A stretch of 64,000 nucleotides of DNA, from the NCBI GenBank assembly GCA_009746045.1, contig RPFO01000123.1:1120410-1184409 (forward strand). Reading direction: 5' to 3'. Under the pieces are notes generated by a model, which saw only the letters and a list, made by a program, of their open reading frames with translations, was not told the origin of the DNA and did no database searches. This document shows positions 31,801-56,204 of this stretch, piece after piece; positions within the stretch are counted from its first letter, which is position 1, and the number at the start of each line of letters is the position of its first letter. A program made the position numbers and the translations under genes. Source of the stretch: Mesostigma viride. Its lineage: Eukaryota > Streptophyta > Mesostigmatophyceae > Mesostigmatales > Mesostigmataceae.

Positions 31801-34800
31801 AGGATTGCCAGGGGGATCACATCGGGCACCAACACGGTATAATGGTGGCAAAGGCACGTGGTGTCACAGCGGGCAGCATGATGAGTGCGTGGGAGGTGCT
31901 CCGGGCAGCCAGAAGCTAACAGCAAATCTTGAGCAAGTGCTGAACGAAACATGTACAGGCAATCTTGAGTGACAGGCAATCGTGACAGGCAATCGGCCAC
32001 ACTGTGCCTCCCAGGCGGGTGCGACACATGTTGACGTATATGACGCCAGCGGGCAGCATAGGACGCCGCGCGGCAGATGATGGGCAATGCCGCCTTAGGA
32101 GTTTATGCAAAAACACTGCTACCACACTAGCTGCTGGTCTGGTGCACTACACAACACTCCATGCAAGGTACTCATGGGCGCGATTGCGAGATCATGTTGG
32201 CTGGACAACCGACGCAGGCATGTGTGCTGCAGGAAGTAGCTCACTGCTGACCCGCCCCGCGCCATGCCCATCCCTCACCCTGCCTATGCTATGCCCATCC
32301 CACACCATGTCCATACCGTGCCCATCCTTCACGTAGTCTATGCTGTGCCCATCGCTGACCTTGTCAATGCTGTGCCGGATGTCCTGCTGCCCCTTTGGCT
32401 GCCGCAGCAGCAGCCGCATGCTCTCAAACGCCTTGACGCGCGCCTGCCAGTTGGTCACCGGCAGCGAGCTCACTGCCAGGATGGACGACAGCGGCATGTC
32501 CTCTGATAGCAGGAAGGGGGGGGGAGGGTTCCAGGGACATGCAGGGGGGGGGGGGACTGCAATTCATGAGTGAGGCTATTGGATGGATCAAGAATGCCAT
32601 GACTGAGACGAAGATAGAAGAGTGTGGACAAAACGGGTGGACCGCAACAGAGACGGCGGCACACGCACGGATCGCATGCAAGCAACACGTAGAAAGCAAG
32701 GACTGGCACGCTTCGTTTTGAATGGTGCTCTATTCACTATTCACACGCAAGACTGGTCTCCCCCAAACACGCACCGTACATGCACAGCACCAGTTCACCG
32801 GCACTATGTCACATTGCACATGGACCATCATGCGCCATGGCCTCCCCACAAGGACATGTCCCCATCCCACCAATAAGCACCAACGACAGCCCATCCCACA
32901 TGCGCGCCACCCACCCTCCCCTGCAAGCTGGTCCTCGGCGGCGCCCCCAAATTCAGACGTGGTGAAACTGCTCTGCCGCGAGGGCACCCGCGCACGCGCT
33001 GTGGATGCGCGCCGCACGGTGGCGGACCCGACCGGCTGCGAGGACGAGGTCGACACGTTGCCATCCGTGCCCGCGTTGGCCGAAGTGTCGTCCCGTGGGA
33101 CCCGCTTGGCCCCTCCCACGCTCGGGGGACCGGTGTCGGGGTTGACGCTCGAGGAGCGGCGTGCCACACGGCTCGCCTTGGCCCCCGCCACCGTATTGCT
33201 GGCACCCCACGCCGTGCCCGTGCCCCTGTCCACCTCGGCCCCTGCCTCCTCCTCCCCCCGCGCGTACGGGAGGTCCACCCGCTGCGCGCCGCCGCTCACT
33301 GTGGCCTTGCGCAGCGTGGGACCAGACGTCCCTGCCGGCTGGCCCAGGGTGGGGGGTGCCTCACGCATTGCCGCCGCCGCCATCTCTCGAGCCGCGGCGG
33401 CGGCTTCTTGCATCTCGGTGGAGAACCCGCCAAAGGAAGAGCGCTTGGGCACGCGCCCGCCGGCCTTGGTGGGCGTGGTGCTCTCCCCCTTGGCCGCGGT
33501 GGACGGCCGGTCGCGTGCGATCGTGGGAGTGCGGCTTTGGGCGGGTGGGGTCATGGGTTCCGCGCCGTCGGGCGCCACATAGCCGTCCTCGTAGATCATC
33601 TAAAGGGGGCGGAGGGGGAGGAGGGAATAGAGAGGAGGGAATAGTGCGATATCGTGACCAAAAGGGAGCCGGGCGTGGCACGTGGCATACGTTAGCAGCC
33701 ACTGTCATCGGCATGTGCTACTGGCGGCAAATAGGTGGTGCACTCCCGCTGTCAGTGGTCCGTGCAGACCGTGACCGTGCGCTTCAAAGGCATAAAGTGC
33801 GCGTCTACCACACCCATGCATCCAGCACGCACACAGCTAACACAACTATTCACTCTAAATTTTTTATATATTTTAAAAAAGAAGACCTGACGAAGGTAGC
33901 AATTTGTGAGATGATCACACCATTCCCTGTGCAAGACAACGTCTGATAGTTGAAAACACGTGAAAAACCTGTGCAACCTGCACGCCCATGTCAAGACTAC
34001 ATCCACCCTCTGCCACAACGCAGGAAGCCGGCAACATCCGCACTCAGCCCATGCCCCTGCATGCACAGACAGTGCACGCACACAGGTGCAGCTGGGAAAA
34101 GCGACTCCAGATTGGGTTTCTCTACAACACCAAGACTACTCCCAGACCTGATGACTCCTTTCCTCCTTTTAAATCCTACCCTCCTTTCCTAACCTTGCCA
34201 CCAAGCAACCAACCACTCCTGCCTCATTCAGCACAGCCGAGCCACCAATCCCTCCTATTCACTCCTATCTCACCCTATCAGCGGTCCGGTGGGCCCACCT
34301 TTTGCGTCTGTGCATCAAACTTGTGGATTAGCCGCCGGCCACGCTCGGGCCAGACGCCAGCAAACACCATGTACATGCGCCGGCCGGTCGCGCGCGTCTG
34401 CCAGAGGTTAACACAAACGATCACATTTGCAAGGAATAGAGGCAAAAGCGTGCCAAGGTTAGCCGTGACGCAGGCTCCCAGAGGACACGACGCGTTTATG
34501 GAAACAGTCATGTGTTTATGCAGGCAAAGCATCTTCCGCGTGCACAGGGGCATGATGACAGGCTGCCATAGGCCAACTGCCATCCCAGCAGGCCTCCCTG
34601 CTTTCAGACATGGCCTCGCCCCCCCATCGCTGCCACCCGCCGCCACCATAGCGAGCAGGTGTAGCAGGACACCTTGGAGGCACGCAATGCTGACTCGGCA
34701 CATTGCCAGCAGGTTACTGGCACCCGATCATTTCTGCCAGCCACATGTCCGCGGCTTGATTGAAACAACAACCATCTCTCAATTGCAAGCGGCCAGCACG

Positions 34801-37800
34801 TCTGGCAAATCCCATGTGGCCAACGATGCCATTCCTGGCGGCCTTCACGCACTGTTTCCATGCATCGTCTTCACGCACCGTCTTCATTCATTGTCTTCCT
34901 AAACAAAAGGCATGTCTTCCGATCCTGCAGACTTGCCCTACCTGATCAGCCCCTGCAGCGCGGCGACCCACCTCTACGGCGGCGTCCCCCACAGCGGCCT
35001 TGATGACCTGCTCAAACGTGTCCACGTTCTTCTGGACGTCCGCGTCGCAGCCCCAGACCTCCAGCATGCGCAGGCAGTACTCCGCGCTCCTGCACGCACA
35101 CCGCGCACAAGACGACACACCAGGCAAGTGAGCACCGCGCACAGGCCGGCACAGCAGGCAATCCCCCCAGCTACTGATCCATGCATGTGGCCACGGGAGG
35201 CTCACGTGAGAGCTAGCCATTGTCCAAAACGCACGCACCAACGCAGCCATGGCCCATGCCTAGGAATCCGGCCATCTACCATGCGCGCCCCTGGCCTGGG
35301 ACTAAAGAATGATGCCCCAGTAGGAGAAGGGGTCACCCTCGCTTGCCTAGGCCGCGCCACTCACTTGGCGCGGATTATGTTGGCTCGGCTGGTCATCGCG
35401 AGGTCGGCCACCTTGGCCACGAGCCGGATACCGCGGCAGTTGTCAATGATCTGGCGGTGGAAGAGCAGGGGGGGGAGGGGAAGAGGATGGATCATGGGTG
35501 CCGCAAGTGGCCAGGGCAAGGGGAAGCAAGCAGCAACGTGCGACAGCAGTGAGCTCCGTTGGTCCTCTTGCAGAAGACGAGCCAACGGTATGCGAACAGA
35601 ACATTCGCAGCGGAGACGCGCTGCGTGCAAGACACGGGCAAGTTGGTAGTAAGGCGTGCAAACCCACAATGCAAGGCAAAGTATGCGTAACTAACCCACC
35701 CGGCGGGCATCCACAGCATGACACGGTGAGACCTTGAATGCCAAGAGGGCAGCCAGCCCCATTCAAAGGCCATTCCCACGCTGCGTGGGCCATGACCAGA
35801 CTACCCGTGCGTCCGAGCGCTGCACATGACAAGATCGGTAGCCTACTGTACTTCCATCCGGTAACGTGCGCATCGCAAGCGAGCCAGCCAATGCCACCAT
35901 GGGCCCCTCGTACCGTCTTCACGCAGTGGTCCGCGCTGTCAGCCATGATCTGCACCGTGATGGCGGTCAGCTTGATCAGCATCTGCGAGGATGGGTCCGA
36001 CGAGATGGGTGGCAGCGGAGCCAGCGAGCAGAGGGGTTGAGGGGGAGCCACGTGGATGGACTGATGGGATGAATGACTTGCAAACAAAAAAGAGGCATTA
36101 GCATGCCCACCCCAACATGGATCATGCGGCATTGCTGAGCCAAAAAAGTTGTTCCAGCTATTCTCAAGAAGGGGTCCCAAAGTGCGAGCCGCTAACAGCA
36201 CCGCATCGGTGCCTTGGGTACTGCCGCACAGACCCCACCACATGGCCACCAGTTCATGGAAACCAACACAGGGACCACGATGGCTAAACTTCCCGGGCCA
36301 TGGTACACATCTTCGGCTGTGAATCATTCTAGCCATGGATGCATCCTGCCATCCCTCATCCTGCCAGCCCTCAACCAACTAAACCGCTAACAGTCCCCTG
36401 GCTCACCGACACAAGGTAGTCGGCAAAGCTCACCGGCACAAAGCAATAGGCAAATCTTGCCAGCACGCGCTAGTCGAGAATCTCGGCTATCGACAACACT
36501 CACCGGCACAAAGTAGTCGGCAAAGCTGGAGAAGTCGTTGCCCAGCGCCTTGGCAAATGTGTTCAGCAGGTGGCATGCCTGCACGCATCCGCCACCACGC
36601 AACACCCACCATCATTATCATGCAAGCATCCATGGGTGGCGGTATGGCCCCAGGAGGAGACGCCAGCCCGCTCTTAGGCAGCAATGCAGGATAACAAAGG
36701 TCTACACACAACACAGCATGAACATGTGGTCGCAGCTTGGGCAGCTGTCTACTGGGGATTCTCGCCACACCGCCCCTAGAGTCGCCTCATCCCTAAATGG
36801 CTGAACATCCTTGGGGTATGCCAACAGGATTATATGATGGCAAACTCCCAGCATCGACCTATTAACCAAAAGACTGATTGCCCTCTCCTTGACAGAAAGG
36901 GGCGCTGTACTAATCTTAACCCCCTTTCTGCTAACCCCATCCTAACTGCTTTGGAAGGCGGGGTGCACTCCACAGACAATACGAACTGACGAGCGACACG
37001 TCAGTCCCATGTACTGTGCTGCCTGCCACACGTAGAATGTCGGTACCTGAACCATGGCGGGCCTCGTTCCTTCTAGTAGTACCGCCGCATCTAGCCTTCC
37101 CCCTTCTCAGTACAATAGGACGGCTGGTGGGATCATGAGTGCCTGGTTCTCGGCACAAGCCACACAGCTCGACCCGCAGCGGGCACGCTTACCCACCTGC
37201 TTGAGGATGGCGGAGCGTCGGTCCACCACTTGCACGCCCAGCGCGTCCTTCAGCTTGCTCAGCAGCGACAGAAAGGAAGGGTACTCGGCAGCACCTGCAG
37301 GCGGGAGATGGGCAGTGATGCGTGGCGGTGCACAGGAGAGGGTAGGGCCCGTCGGTATTAGCAGGGCCCAGTGGAGCCATAGATCAAGAAGACCACCAGC
37401 GCATAAATTACTATAAGAAACCCTAAGGGCCCTGGCAGCAGTGGCCAGCCGTGAATGCACCACTTCGTGCCCACCATGGCTGCACACACCGTTGACTGAT
37501 CGGCCAGCAGGGCAGTGTGATCCATCGTTGGCATAAAACAAAAAACTGGTGGCAACCCTCAGATGGATGAAAGCGTGGGCATCACCCACCTATGCATGGC
37601 CTGGCACCTATGCATGCTGCCATTGCCCCAAACCCAACCATTCCCTAGACTTGTGATTTATTACCAAACTTGCATCACCAGATCCACTATTTCCCCAAAC
37701 ACCCATAATATTATTTCTCATATAGTAGCAAGTGGCTACTATAGGACGTGATAATATTACATTACAGTATTTCTATGTCTGACCCCTCCACACACCCAAG

Positions 37801-38156
37801 ATGAAACACCCAACCAAACTACCCAGCACCCCACACCCTGCCTCATCCCAAATATTCTGCCACCTGCATGCGCAGCCACACAATGGCCCGCACAGCTGGC
37901 AAGTTTATCCTACCCCCCCTTGCTGCTACCCACCCATGTCTCCCCCCCCCGGTATACACCCACCCCCGTGCATAAGCCCCTCCATGCGCTGCAGCGCGGC
38001 GATGCGCACGGTCCACTCCATCTTCGGGTTCATGTCGCCGATGATCTTGTCCACTTCGCGCGAGAGGTCCTTCTCCGAGTACACGCGCACGGGGGGGGCG
38101 TTATCGCACTCTGGGGTGGTCGTGGCGACGGTGGGTGGGTGGGTGGGTGGGTGGGT

Positions 38157-38193
<37 letters not shown>

Positions 38194-41100
38194 GAGGCAG
38201 TGTGGGGGTGAAAGGGGGGTGGGGGGGGGGAGGGTTGCCGGCATGTGCAGTACAAGTCGCAATTCCACACCGGTGAGGAGCCATGGCGGGAATAAGACAC
38301 GGCAAAAACACGGGAATGAGTCCTGGAGGCTTGCTAGCAGAATCCCTCGAACAGCGGGGGTGTTGGTAGTACGGCAGTCATCTTCCAGGACCACCCTGGA
38401 TGAGTATACTACACACTCAAATGCCCTAAATAGAGCAGTGATGCAAACCAATACCACCAGATAGCACCAAGAAAGGCATGGCATTCGGTGGAAGCTGGTG
38501 ACAAGCATCCCATCCAGCAGACACCCACACGAAGTTATGGCAGCCAGGAACAGGGCAACAGGAATAATAGGCAACAAGGGGCCTAGGCGGGCACACACTT
38601 GCGGCAGAGTACCCTGCGTGCACACAAGCACTGCGTACACGAAAGCAGGCCAAACCAGCACTCCGCCTTTCCTTCCCTGCTCCCCTGCCTTTTCCTTCTG
38701 CATTTGTCCTCTTGTAATGTCGTTCCTCTGGGTCCCTTGTACGACAAGATGGCAATGTCTGGGGAGACATTTAACTTGGTGGAAACAGCTGATGCCAACT
38801 CACAATGAACCACACAACGGCTGCTGGAACATCCACACAACCAAATGTGTGCTAGCGACCGCGTGCTGATGACATCATGTCCTAGCGATGTCCACCGACC
38901 TGTGAAGATCTGCCTGTCTAGCCGTGCATGCCCACCTGTGAAGATCTCCCTGTCTGGGTTCTTGCCCCCAGAGACAGACATGCGCCCGGACATGACGCTG
39001 GAGGAGCGGGGGCGAGGACCTGGGAGCGCACCATTATAACAACGGCACAGACAGCAGGACAGCGGCAGAGGGAGCACAGGGGGGGGTCATCACCTCATGC
39101 ATCAGGCCACGGGCTGTCCGGCCAGAATATTCCAAGGCAGGCTTGCCTGTATAGACTCAGGTGAAGAAAGGAGGCTACTTGTGTGTCACTAGTCTGCACG
39201 GCTAGCGAACAAGGGACGGATTAAATAACAAGAACGTGTCCGAGAAGCGGATTCGTAGCTGGGAACCTGCCGTGCGAGTAGACCTGCGATTCCCTGCCCT
39301 ATTCGGGTAAGAAGCAAGGCCTTGGGGTTCCTTGGGCTTACTTCCACACCAACATCTGATGCCACGGCAACCCTGCCTTTTGCCCTGGTCAAACCGCACA
39401 GCTGTTGATGCCGGCCAGAGGCCTGCCACCTGTAGCGGCCCCCGGGCCACCCACCTCCATTAGCCCCCGGCGAGGGAACCAGCGCCAGCTGAAGACTCGA
39501 GCTCTCATAGCCCTCCACGTCGAGTGGGGCCTCCTCAAGCGTGATGGCGTCAAACCGCGTGCTGATCTCCTTCATTTGCGCCGGACGGATTGGGTACTTG
39601 GCCAGGTGGTCCCGAAACGGCATCTGGCCGCGCCGGTACATCGCCTGTGACCGCGGTGAACCAGAAGCCATGCACGAAACAAGCACTAGTACGCATACGC
39701 TCAGGGCAACGGCCCTGTGGATGTTGTTTGCCAGGCCAACAGCTCATGAGGTGTCTGTGTGCCAGCGCTGTATGCCAGCATTACGTGGCAAGCTGCTCGC
39801 ATAAAATGGCGGGTTGCCAGCTGTCTGGGGGGGGGCTGTGGGGACATCCTGCGGTGAGCACACGCACACTCGAGATGCAGATGCTCTAGAGCGGCGGCAG
39901 GTGGAACGCACACAGGGGAAGACAAGCTCAACTATACCAAGGCTCTGTGACCACGCATGCTCAGGTATGTCAGCTGCCCAAGCCAGGCCAGCTGGCGAGC
40001 CCAGCGGGCAAGCGCGGCTGCCACCGTCTGCTAGACACACTTGTGAGACAAGTAGAATGGCAGCGCGATGAGCACTAATATAACATGAGAAATGGCGGCT
40101 ACGTGTTCATTGCTACACGGCTTCTACACTGGCGGCTGCAAAGCACACACCTCCAGGCACAACATGGCCGCCTCCCGCACGTTGCTGTTGGAGTCTTCCA
40201 GGATCTTGATGACCTGCCGTGGAAGTAGGCCAGGGCAGGCACACCCACAGCAAACAGGAGGAGTGTCAGCACAGGTTTGGTAGCTTGTGTACCAAAGCTA
40301 GCTTCGTAACACCCCCGACCCATACCCTAACCCCAACCCTCAGCCCGCCCCACTCACGCTTGGCAGGATGAGCTTCTGGTAGGGCAGCGCCTGCGTGCGC
40401 GCGAGGCCGATAGCTTCAGCGGTCATGCGCGCGTACTCATCGCGCACGTGCCAGTTCTTGTGCTCCCACCCGTACCCTCCAGCCTTCTCCAGCACAGGGG
40501 CCACGCCCAGCACCTGGACAAAAAGGGGGCCATGGCGTGAATAGCCATGGCGCAAGCATGGTGCAGGCATGGCGCAGGCATCATGCAGGCATGGCGCAGG
40601 CATGGTGCAGGCATGGCGCAGACATGGTGCAGGCATGGCGCAGACATGGTGCAGGCATGGCGCAGACATGGTGCAGGCATGGCGCAGGCATGGTGCAGGC
40701 ATGGCGCAGACATGGTGCAGGCATGGCGCAGACATGGTGCAGGCATGGCGCAGGCATGGTGCAGGCATGGCACAGTCATGGCGTGATATTGCGAGCTCCA
40801 GTCAGCAACCACCGGTAAGGCATATTCCTGTAACCAATTTAAGTGCATGCATGTCTGGCTATACAAAAAAAAAAAACTTTCAACTGGCTGGGAAGGATGG
40901 TAGCGTTGCCTACTACATAGCTGCAGGTGATACAAGCAGGAGAGGAATTCAGCCGCCGCAGCTCAGGCAACTATTTGTGTACTGGCGAAAATAAGACTGG
41001 GACCCTGGGAGGAGGACAACACACCCAGGCCTTGAAAAGGCTAGGTTGGAAGGGGCAGGAAGTTGCGGGCTATGAAGCGATCACGCCCTTTGCGAGGAAA

Positions 41101-42191
41101 CAATGCTGACTGTCCCTAAAATGCACTTAGCCCCTGCACAGATGGCTCGAAGAATACACCTGGTGCATGACGTGTGCCACGGCAGCATGCCCCACGGGGG
41201 GAACTTCCCAGCATCGTATGTATGTATGTATGTATGTTTGGACTTTGGAACATCCTTTCTCTCTTGCCGCAAACAGGCGCAACCCTCCACGCGTGCAGCA
41301 AGAGCAGCTGTACTATCGACTTTTAGCAGCTCATCGCTGCGCCATGAAGCATAGACGCTGCCACCAGCAACGAAGCCAGACGCGAGATTATCGGCAAGCA
41401 ACGAGCTTCGTGGACAGGTGAGGGCGATACTGGTGGCAGGCACTGGGCAGAATTGGATGGTCTGCATGCCATGTACCTCCGGAGGGGATGTGCTGGCATG
41501 AATGATAGAATGACGGTAAGAACGATGGGGTGAAGAAATAAAGTGATGGGATGAAGGAACGAATGGTGGATTGAAGAAATACATGGCGGAATAAAGGGAC
41601 GTACCTCCATCAGGGAGATGAGGAAGCGCCGTGTGGCCTCGCGTACAGGCTGCTTGCTATCTCCTAGCTTGTCAATGACAGGGGCTATAAGCGACTGGAT
41701 ATAGCGAGATATAGCATCCCCTATCTTCGGCAATGCAGCCGCAAACGCCAGAAGAAACCCTTGCGTAATCCTGCACGAAAAGCGCGAGAGAAAGCAACCA
41801 GCTCATTCGAGGGCTGCTGACACACTGTTCGATACGAACCCAACGATCCCCAATCAACGCGTTGCACTTGGTCGCTACATTACTGAGCATACGGAGTCTA
41901 TAATGCGGGCAAAGAAGACCACAATCCAGGAGCACCAACAAGAAAACAGCCTTGCCGTTGAGTAAAACCAATTGGACATAACACTTCGCCACAAATACGC
42001 CACGGCAAGTCGCACCCCGCTTACCTGAAATTGGTTTCTTTTAGAAGCATAAAACTCGCGTCTACAAGGGCTTTCACGTGGTTTGGAGGGAAAGTGATAC
42101 TCTCTAGTTCTACAAACTGCTGTAGGGCATTCACCCCATTCTGCCGCACCCGTGGCTCTTTGGAATCGAGCTGCTTCAGTATATCATCCAT
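19868..42191 (-). CDS. CLASP: CLASP, microtubule plus-end-tracking TOG-domain protein
   Basis: The gene has 26 coding exons, all with GT-AG borders, summing to 4,869 nt and one open frame of 1,623 codons: 42191-42025, 41770-41605, 40513-40358, 40213-40151, 39644-39455, 39019-38936, 38110-37964, 37294-37197, 36578-36504, 35982-35914, 35450-35365, 35089-34972, 34397-34299, 33599-32915, 32502-32360, 31788-31678, 30978-30889, 30296-30219, 29833-29672, 28258-28169, 26708-25257, 24645-24541, 23656-23582, 22013-21879, 20491-20390, 19990-19868. HEAT/TOG arrays lie at about 1-250, 290-510 and 735-960; Ser/Pro-rich basic linkers at 507-735 (exon 14) and 960-1380 (exon 21); the C-terminal CLASP domain at about 1390-1623, ending AVVFCLVDMYM...IYINRMSQ. 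Diagnostic segments are DKLGDSKQPVREATRRFL and VYSEKDLSREVDKI. Order and length resemble plant CLASP, which stabilises cortical microtubules. The final exon beyond MSQ is not found. ATG chosen: MDDILKQLDS starts the first HEAT helix. Confidence 0.93.
20822..21594. mobile_element. TA-flanked MITE in CLASP intron 25 (outer element)
   Basis: Perfect 31-bp terminal inverted repeats start GACCCCTTCTGAGAACACCG and end with its complement, both flanked by TA, as expected for Tc1/mariner-type target sites. The subterminal region repeats GACTAA/GTCGGAGT motifs, and 20905-20975 is a further palindrome (CCCCGACTATTTTC and its complement). There is no transposase frame. A second MITE sits inside. Confidence 0.8.
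21159..21533. mobile_element. TA-flanked MITE nested in the 20822-21594 MITE
   Basis: Inverted termini CCGTAGTGGCCAAAATCACT and complement (about 25 bp, one mismatch) are flanked by TA at 21157-21158 and 21534-21535. The interior repeats TTTGCGACCCAAAA-like motifs. It is 375 bp and non-coding. Confidence 0.75.
22041..22874. repeat. GGGGGTAA tandem array, about 830 bp, CLASP intron 23
   Basis: About 100 units of GGGGGTAA with 7-9-bp variants, grading into GGGGGTCA at the right end. The G-rich strand is the template strand for CLASP. The complementary strand reads as a long Pro/Leu/Thr/Tyr pseudo-ORF, an artefact of the repeat. Confidence 0.95.
26887..27110. repeat. About 20-bp minisatellite, CLASP intron 20
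   Basis: About ten diverged units of the form GGTTGTTGGCAGGCRAGT, close to the long exon 21. Confidence 0.75.
27236..28136. repeat. 33-bp tandem array, about 27 copies, CLASP intron 20
   Basis: The unit is AGAGATGAACTATCTAGAG plus TATATATACTATGT, 33 bp, with occasional 31-bp units lacking AG. Each contains a TATATA core and an XbaI-like CTAGAG step. Because 33 is divisible by three it reads open in several frames, which explains spurious MNYLEY-type ORFs. There are no spacers, so it is not a CRISPR array. Confidence 0.95.
28906..29235. repeat. 75-bp tandem repeat, four copies, CLASP intron 19
   Basis: Units start GGAGAGCAGACAG at 28953, 29028, 29103 and 29178 and include CGATGGCTGCCCAGCACTC. 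The first unit is interrupted by GGTTGGTTGTCTCCTTGATA, the dispersed motif described in the findings. Confidence 0.9.
29410..29609. repeat. 44-bp tandem repeat, about 4.5 copies, CLASP intron 19
   Basis: Units of the form CATCAATACA(C/T)TCCTGTCG...ATGCTGG lie just downstream (in gene sense, past the donor) of exon 19. Confidence 0.9.
30327..30382. repeat. 13-bp minisatellite (AGCAGGGGGCAGA), CLASP intron 17
   Basis: About four units lie next to the acceptor of exon 18. Confidence 0.8.
30785..30864. repeat. 40-bp perfect duplication, CLASP intron 17
   Basis: GCCCTGTACCTCTTATACCA plus a further 20 bp occurs twice head to tail, about 25 bp inside the intron from the exon 17 donor. Confidence 0.85.
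32248..32385 (-). repeat. Tandem copies of the exon 15 end and donor, CLASP intron 15
   Basis: On the gene strand, the exon 15 terminus and donor (CACAGCATTGACAAG-GTCAGC) are followed by about four 27-bp units GATGGGCAC(A/G)GCATAGAC..., each a diverged copy of that junction. Confidence 0.75.
38131..38192. repeat. GGGT array and long G homopolymer, CLASP intron 6
   Basis: Six GGGT units run into more than 30 consecutive G, 20 bp upstream of exon 7 on the template strand, so the RNA has an oligo-C tract close to the acceptor. Confidence 0.9.
40547..40790. repeat. 22-bp tandem array, about 11 copies, CLASP intron 2
   Basis: Units CATGGTGCAGGCATGGCGCA alternate GCAGGC/GCAGAC variants. The array lies 35 bp beyond the acceptor of exon 3 on the intron side. 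Confidence 0.9.
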
Positions 42192-43577
42192 TTCCGCGAG
42201 CTTTCTTGCTAGGCTATGTTATCAATGAGACGGTACTCATCTAGTACGTTTGCTCGCAGGTCTGTCACAGACATGTTTTCAAATATGTGGTGTCAACTGA
42301 GATCTTATTCTATACCTAGTTTGGCACGTGCTGGGACGGCCGTATGGCAGGGTCTGCACACAATGCAGGCCGCTTCTACCTCCCTTAAAAACTGGTGTTG
42401 CCCTGCAATCACGGGAATCGATTTCAACGACAGTTATGGCCCCGTTTTTGCATGGATGATGAAGCTAATACATGTAGCTACCATGTCTTGCCTGGCATTT
42501 GTCGGTTCGGGTATCGTCCTGCCCGGTTTACAGTACAACAATCGCTAGCCATTTGGAAAAAAAACTTGGCGGGGTGCGAGAGAATTCGGTGCAGCAGGAC
42601 ATTCGTACGGGCCCGCATCATTTTGCCCTGGGAGATACACCGATAGTTGTTGTTGTTGTTGTTGTTGTGTCCGCACATGGGCAGCAGAGAATCTTTAGTG
42701 GCCGAGCCATAACTGTACACCGATAGTATGGTTTCTCGGAATCTAATTCATGAACGGCAAAGTTGATGATCATTTAATCGCTACAGTATCTCTAGCAGTG
42801 CCGGCAGGGATTCCCGTTTCGCCGTCCTTGTTAATGACAGTCCCCTAGTATAGTACCACAGATAATAAATATATCCGGCCCTCGGTCACTATAGATTCTC
42901 TGGTGCCCATGGGCGGCGTGGGACACAACAACAACAACAAGAAGAAGAAGCTAGGCTACTGTACAACCGACTAGCTTGGCTGTGGCAGCCGTCAGCTCGG
43001 AGCTCCATAGCAAAATGCAAATTTTTATTAACCTTGACCGTCAGCTCGCAGCTCCATAGCAAAATGCAAATTTTTATTAACCTTGAAGCCTCAGCTGCTA
43101 TCTACAGTGCTGTAAGCGGAACCACTGACAAATTAACCTTTAAGCCTGAAAGCGTTCTGTACCAGAAAATAGCGGCCCACCAGGCAGAACGTATAACATG
43201 ATTTGATAATCATTGCAGGCAGCAAGCCCAATTAGCCAGATAGGTGTCCGCTGACGTTCGCTGGCTGCGGAGAATGCATGCATTGTTTGTCAATTCTCGT
43301 GCATAAACCACTATTGTAGATGCAGCACGGGGTAGTCTTCACGCCACGCCAATAGTGGGCAGAATAGTAGAGCTTCTCGACCGTTCACGAAGTAGACTGT
43401 GGGGAACTAGTGTTTAAAGGTGTATATGAAACCTGCAAGGCAGGCAGACATTCGAACAGTCGAGCTAAGGTTTATGCGGACGGCACTGCTCTTCCTTTCG
43501 CTTGGTGGCTGCGCCGGTGCGCACCGATAGAATACGAGCAACCTTAATTTTCCGAGGACTTGGAGTGATCACCATCC
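42192..43577. promoter_or_regulatory. Divergent intergenic region between CLASP and the DHX37-type helicase
   Basis: The two start codons (42191 minus, 43578 plus) are 1.39 kb apart, so both promoters must lie here. It holds an inverted repeat (about 42646-42695 against 42888-42935: GTT repeats, GTGTCC, CATGGGC, AGAGAATCT) and two 49-bp direct repeats (42989-43037, 43038-43086) containing ATGCAAATTTTTATTAA. No TATA box is obvious near either start. Confidence 0.5.
42989..43086. repeat. Two tandem 49-bp repeats in the divergent promoter region
   Basis: CCGTCAGCTCG(G/C)AGCTCC followed by ATAGCAAAATGCAAATTTTT occurs twice in tandem with one substitution. The core ATGCAAAT is an octamer-like sequence. 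A third, partial copy begins at about 43087. Confidence 0.85.
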
Positions 43578-56044
<12,467 letters not shown>

Positions 56045-56165
56045 AATGACCTTCATACCCGGTCATTGGGGGTGTTCCCTTTGGGAGGGCATGGAGCACG
56101 ACAAAGTACCTAATGTGTCTTCTAGCAGCCATACAACTTTGTGGAATGGGAGTAGCCACTTGCCG

Positions 56166-56170
56166 TGTAA
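56166..56170 (+). terminator. TGTAA polyadenylation-type signal after the helicase gene
   Basis: TGTAA, the poly(A) signal favoured in green algae, lies 122 bp past the stop codon at 56044. Confidence 0.4.
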
Positions 56171-56204
56171 ATAATTATTTAACAAAACACGCAACTGGGA
56201 CATG

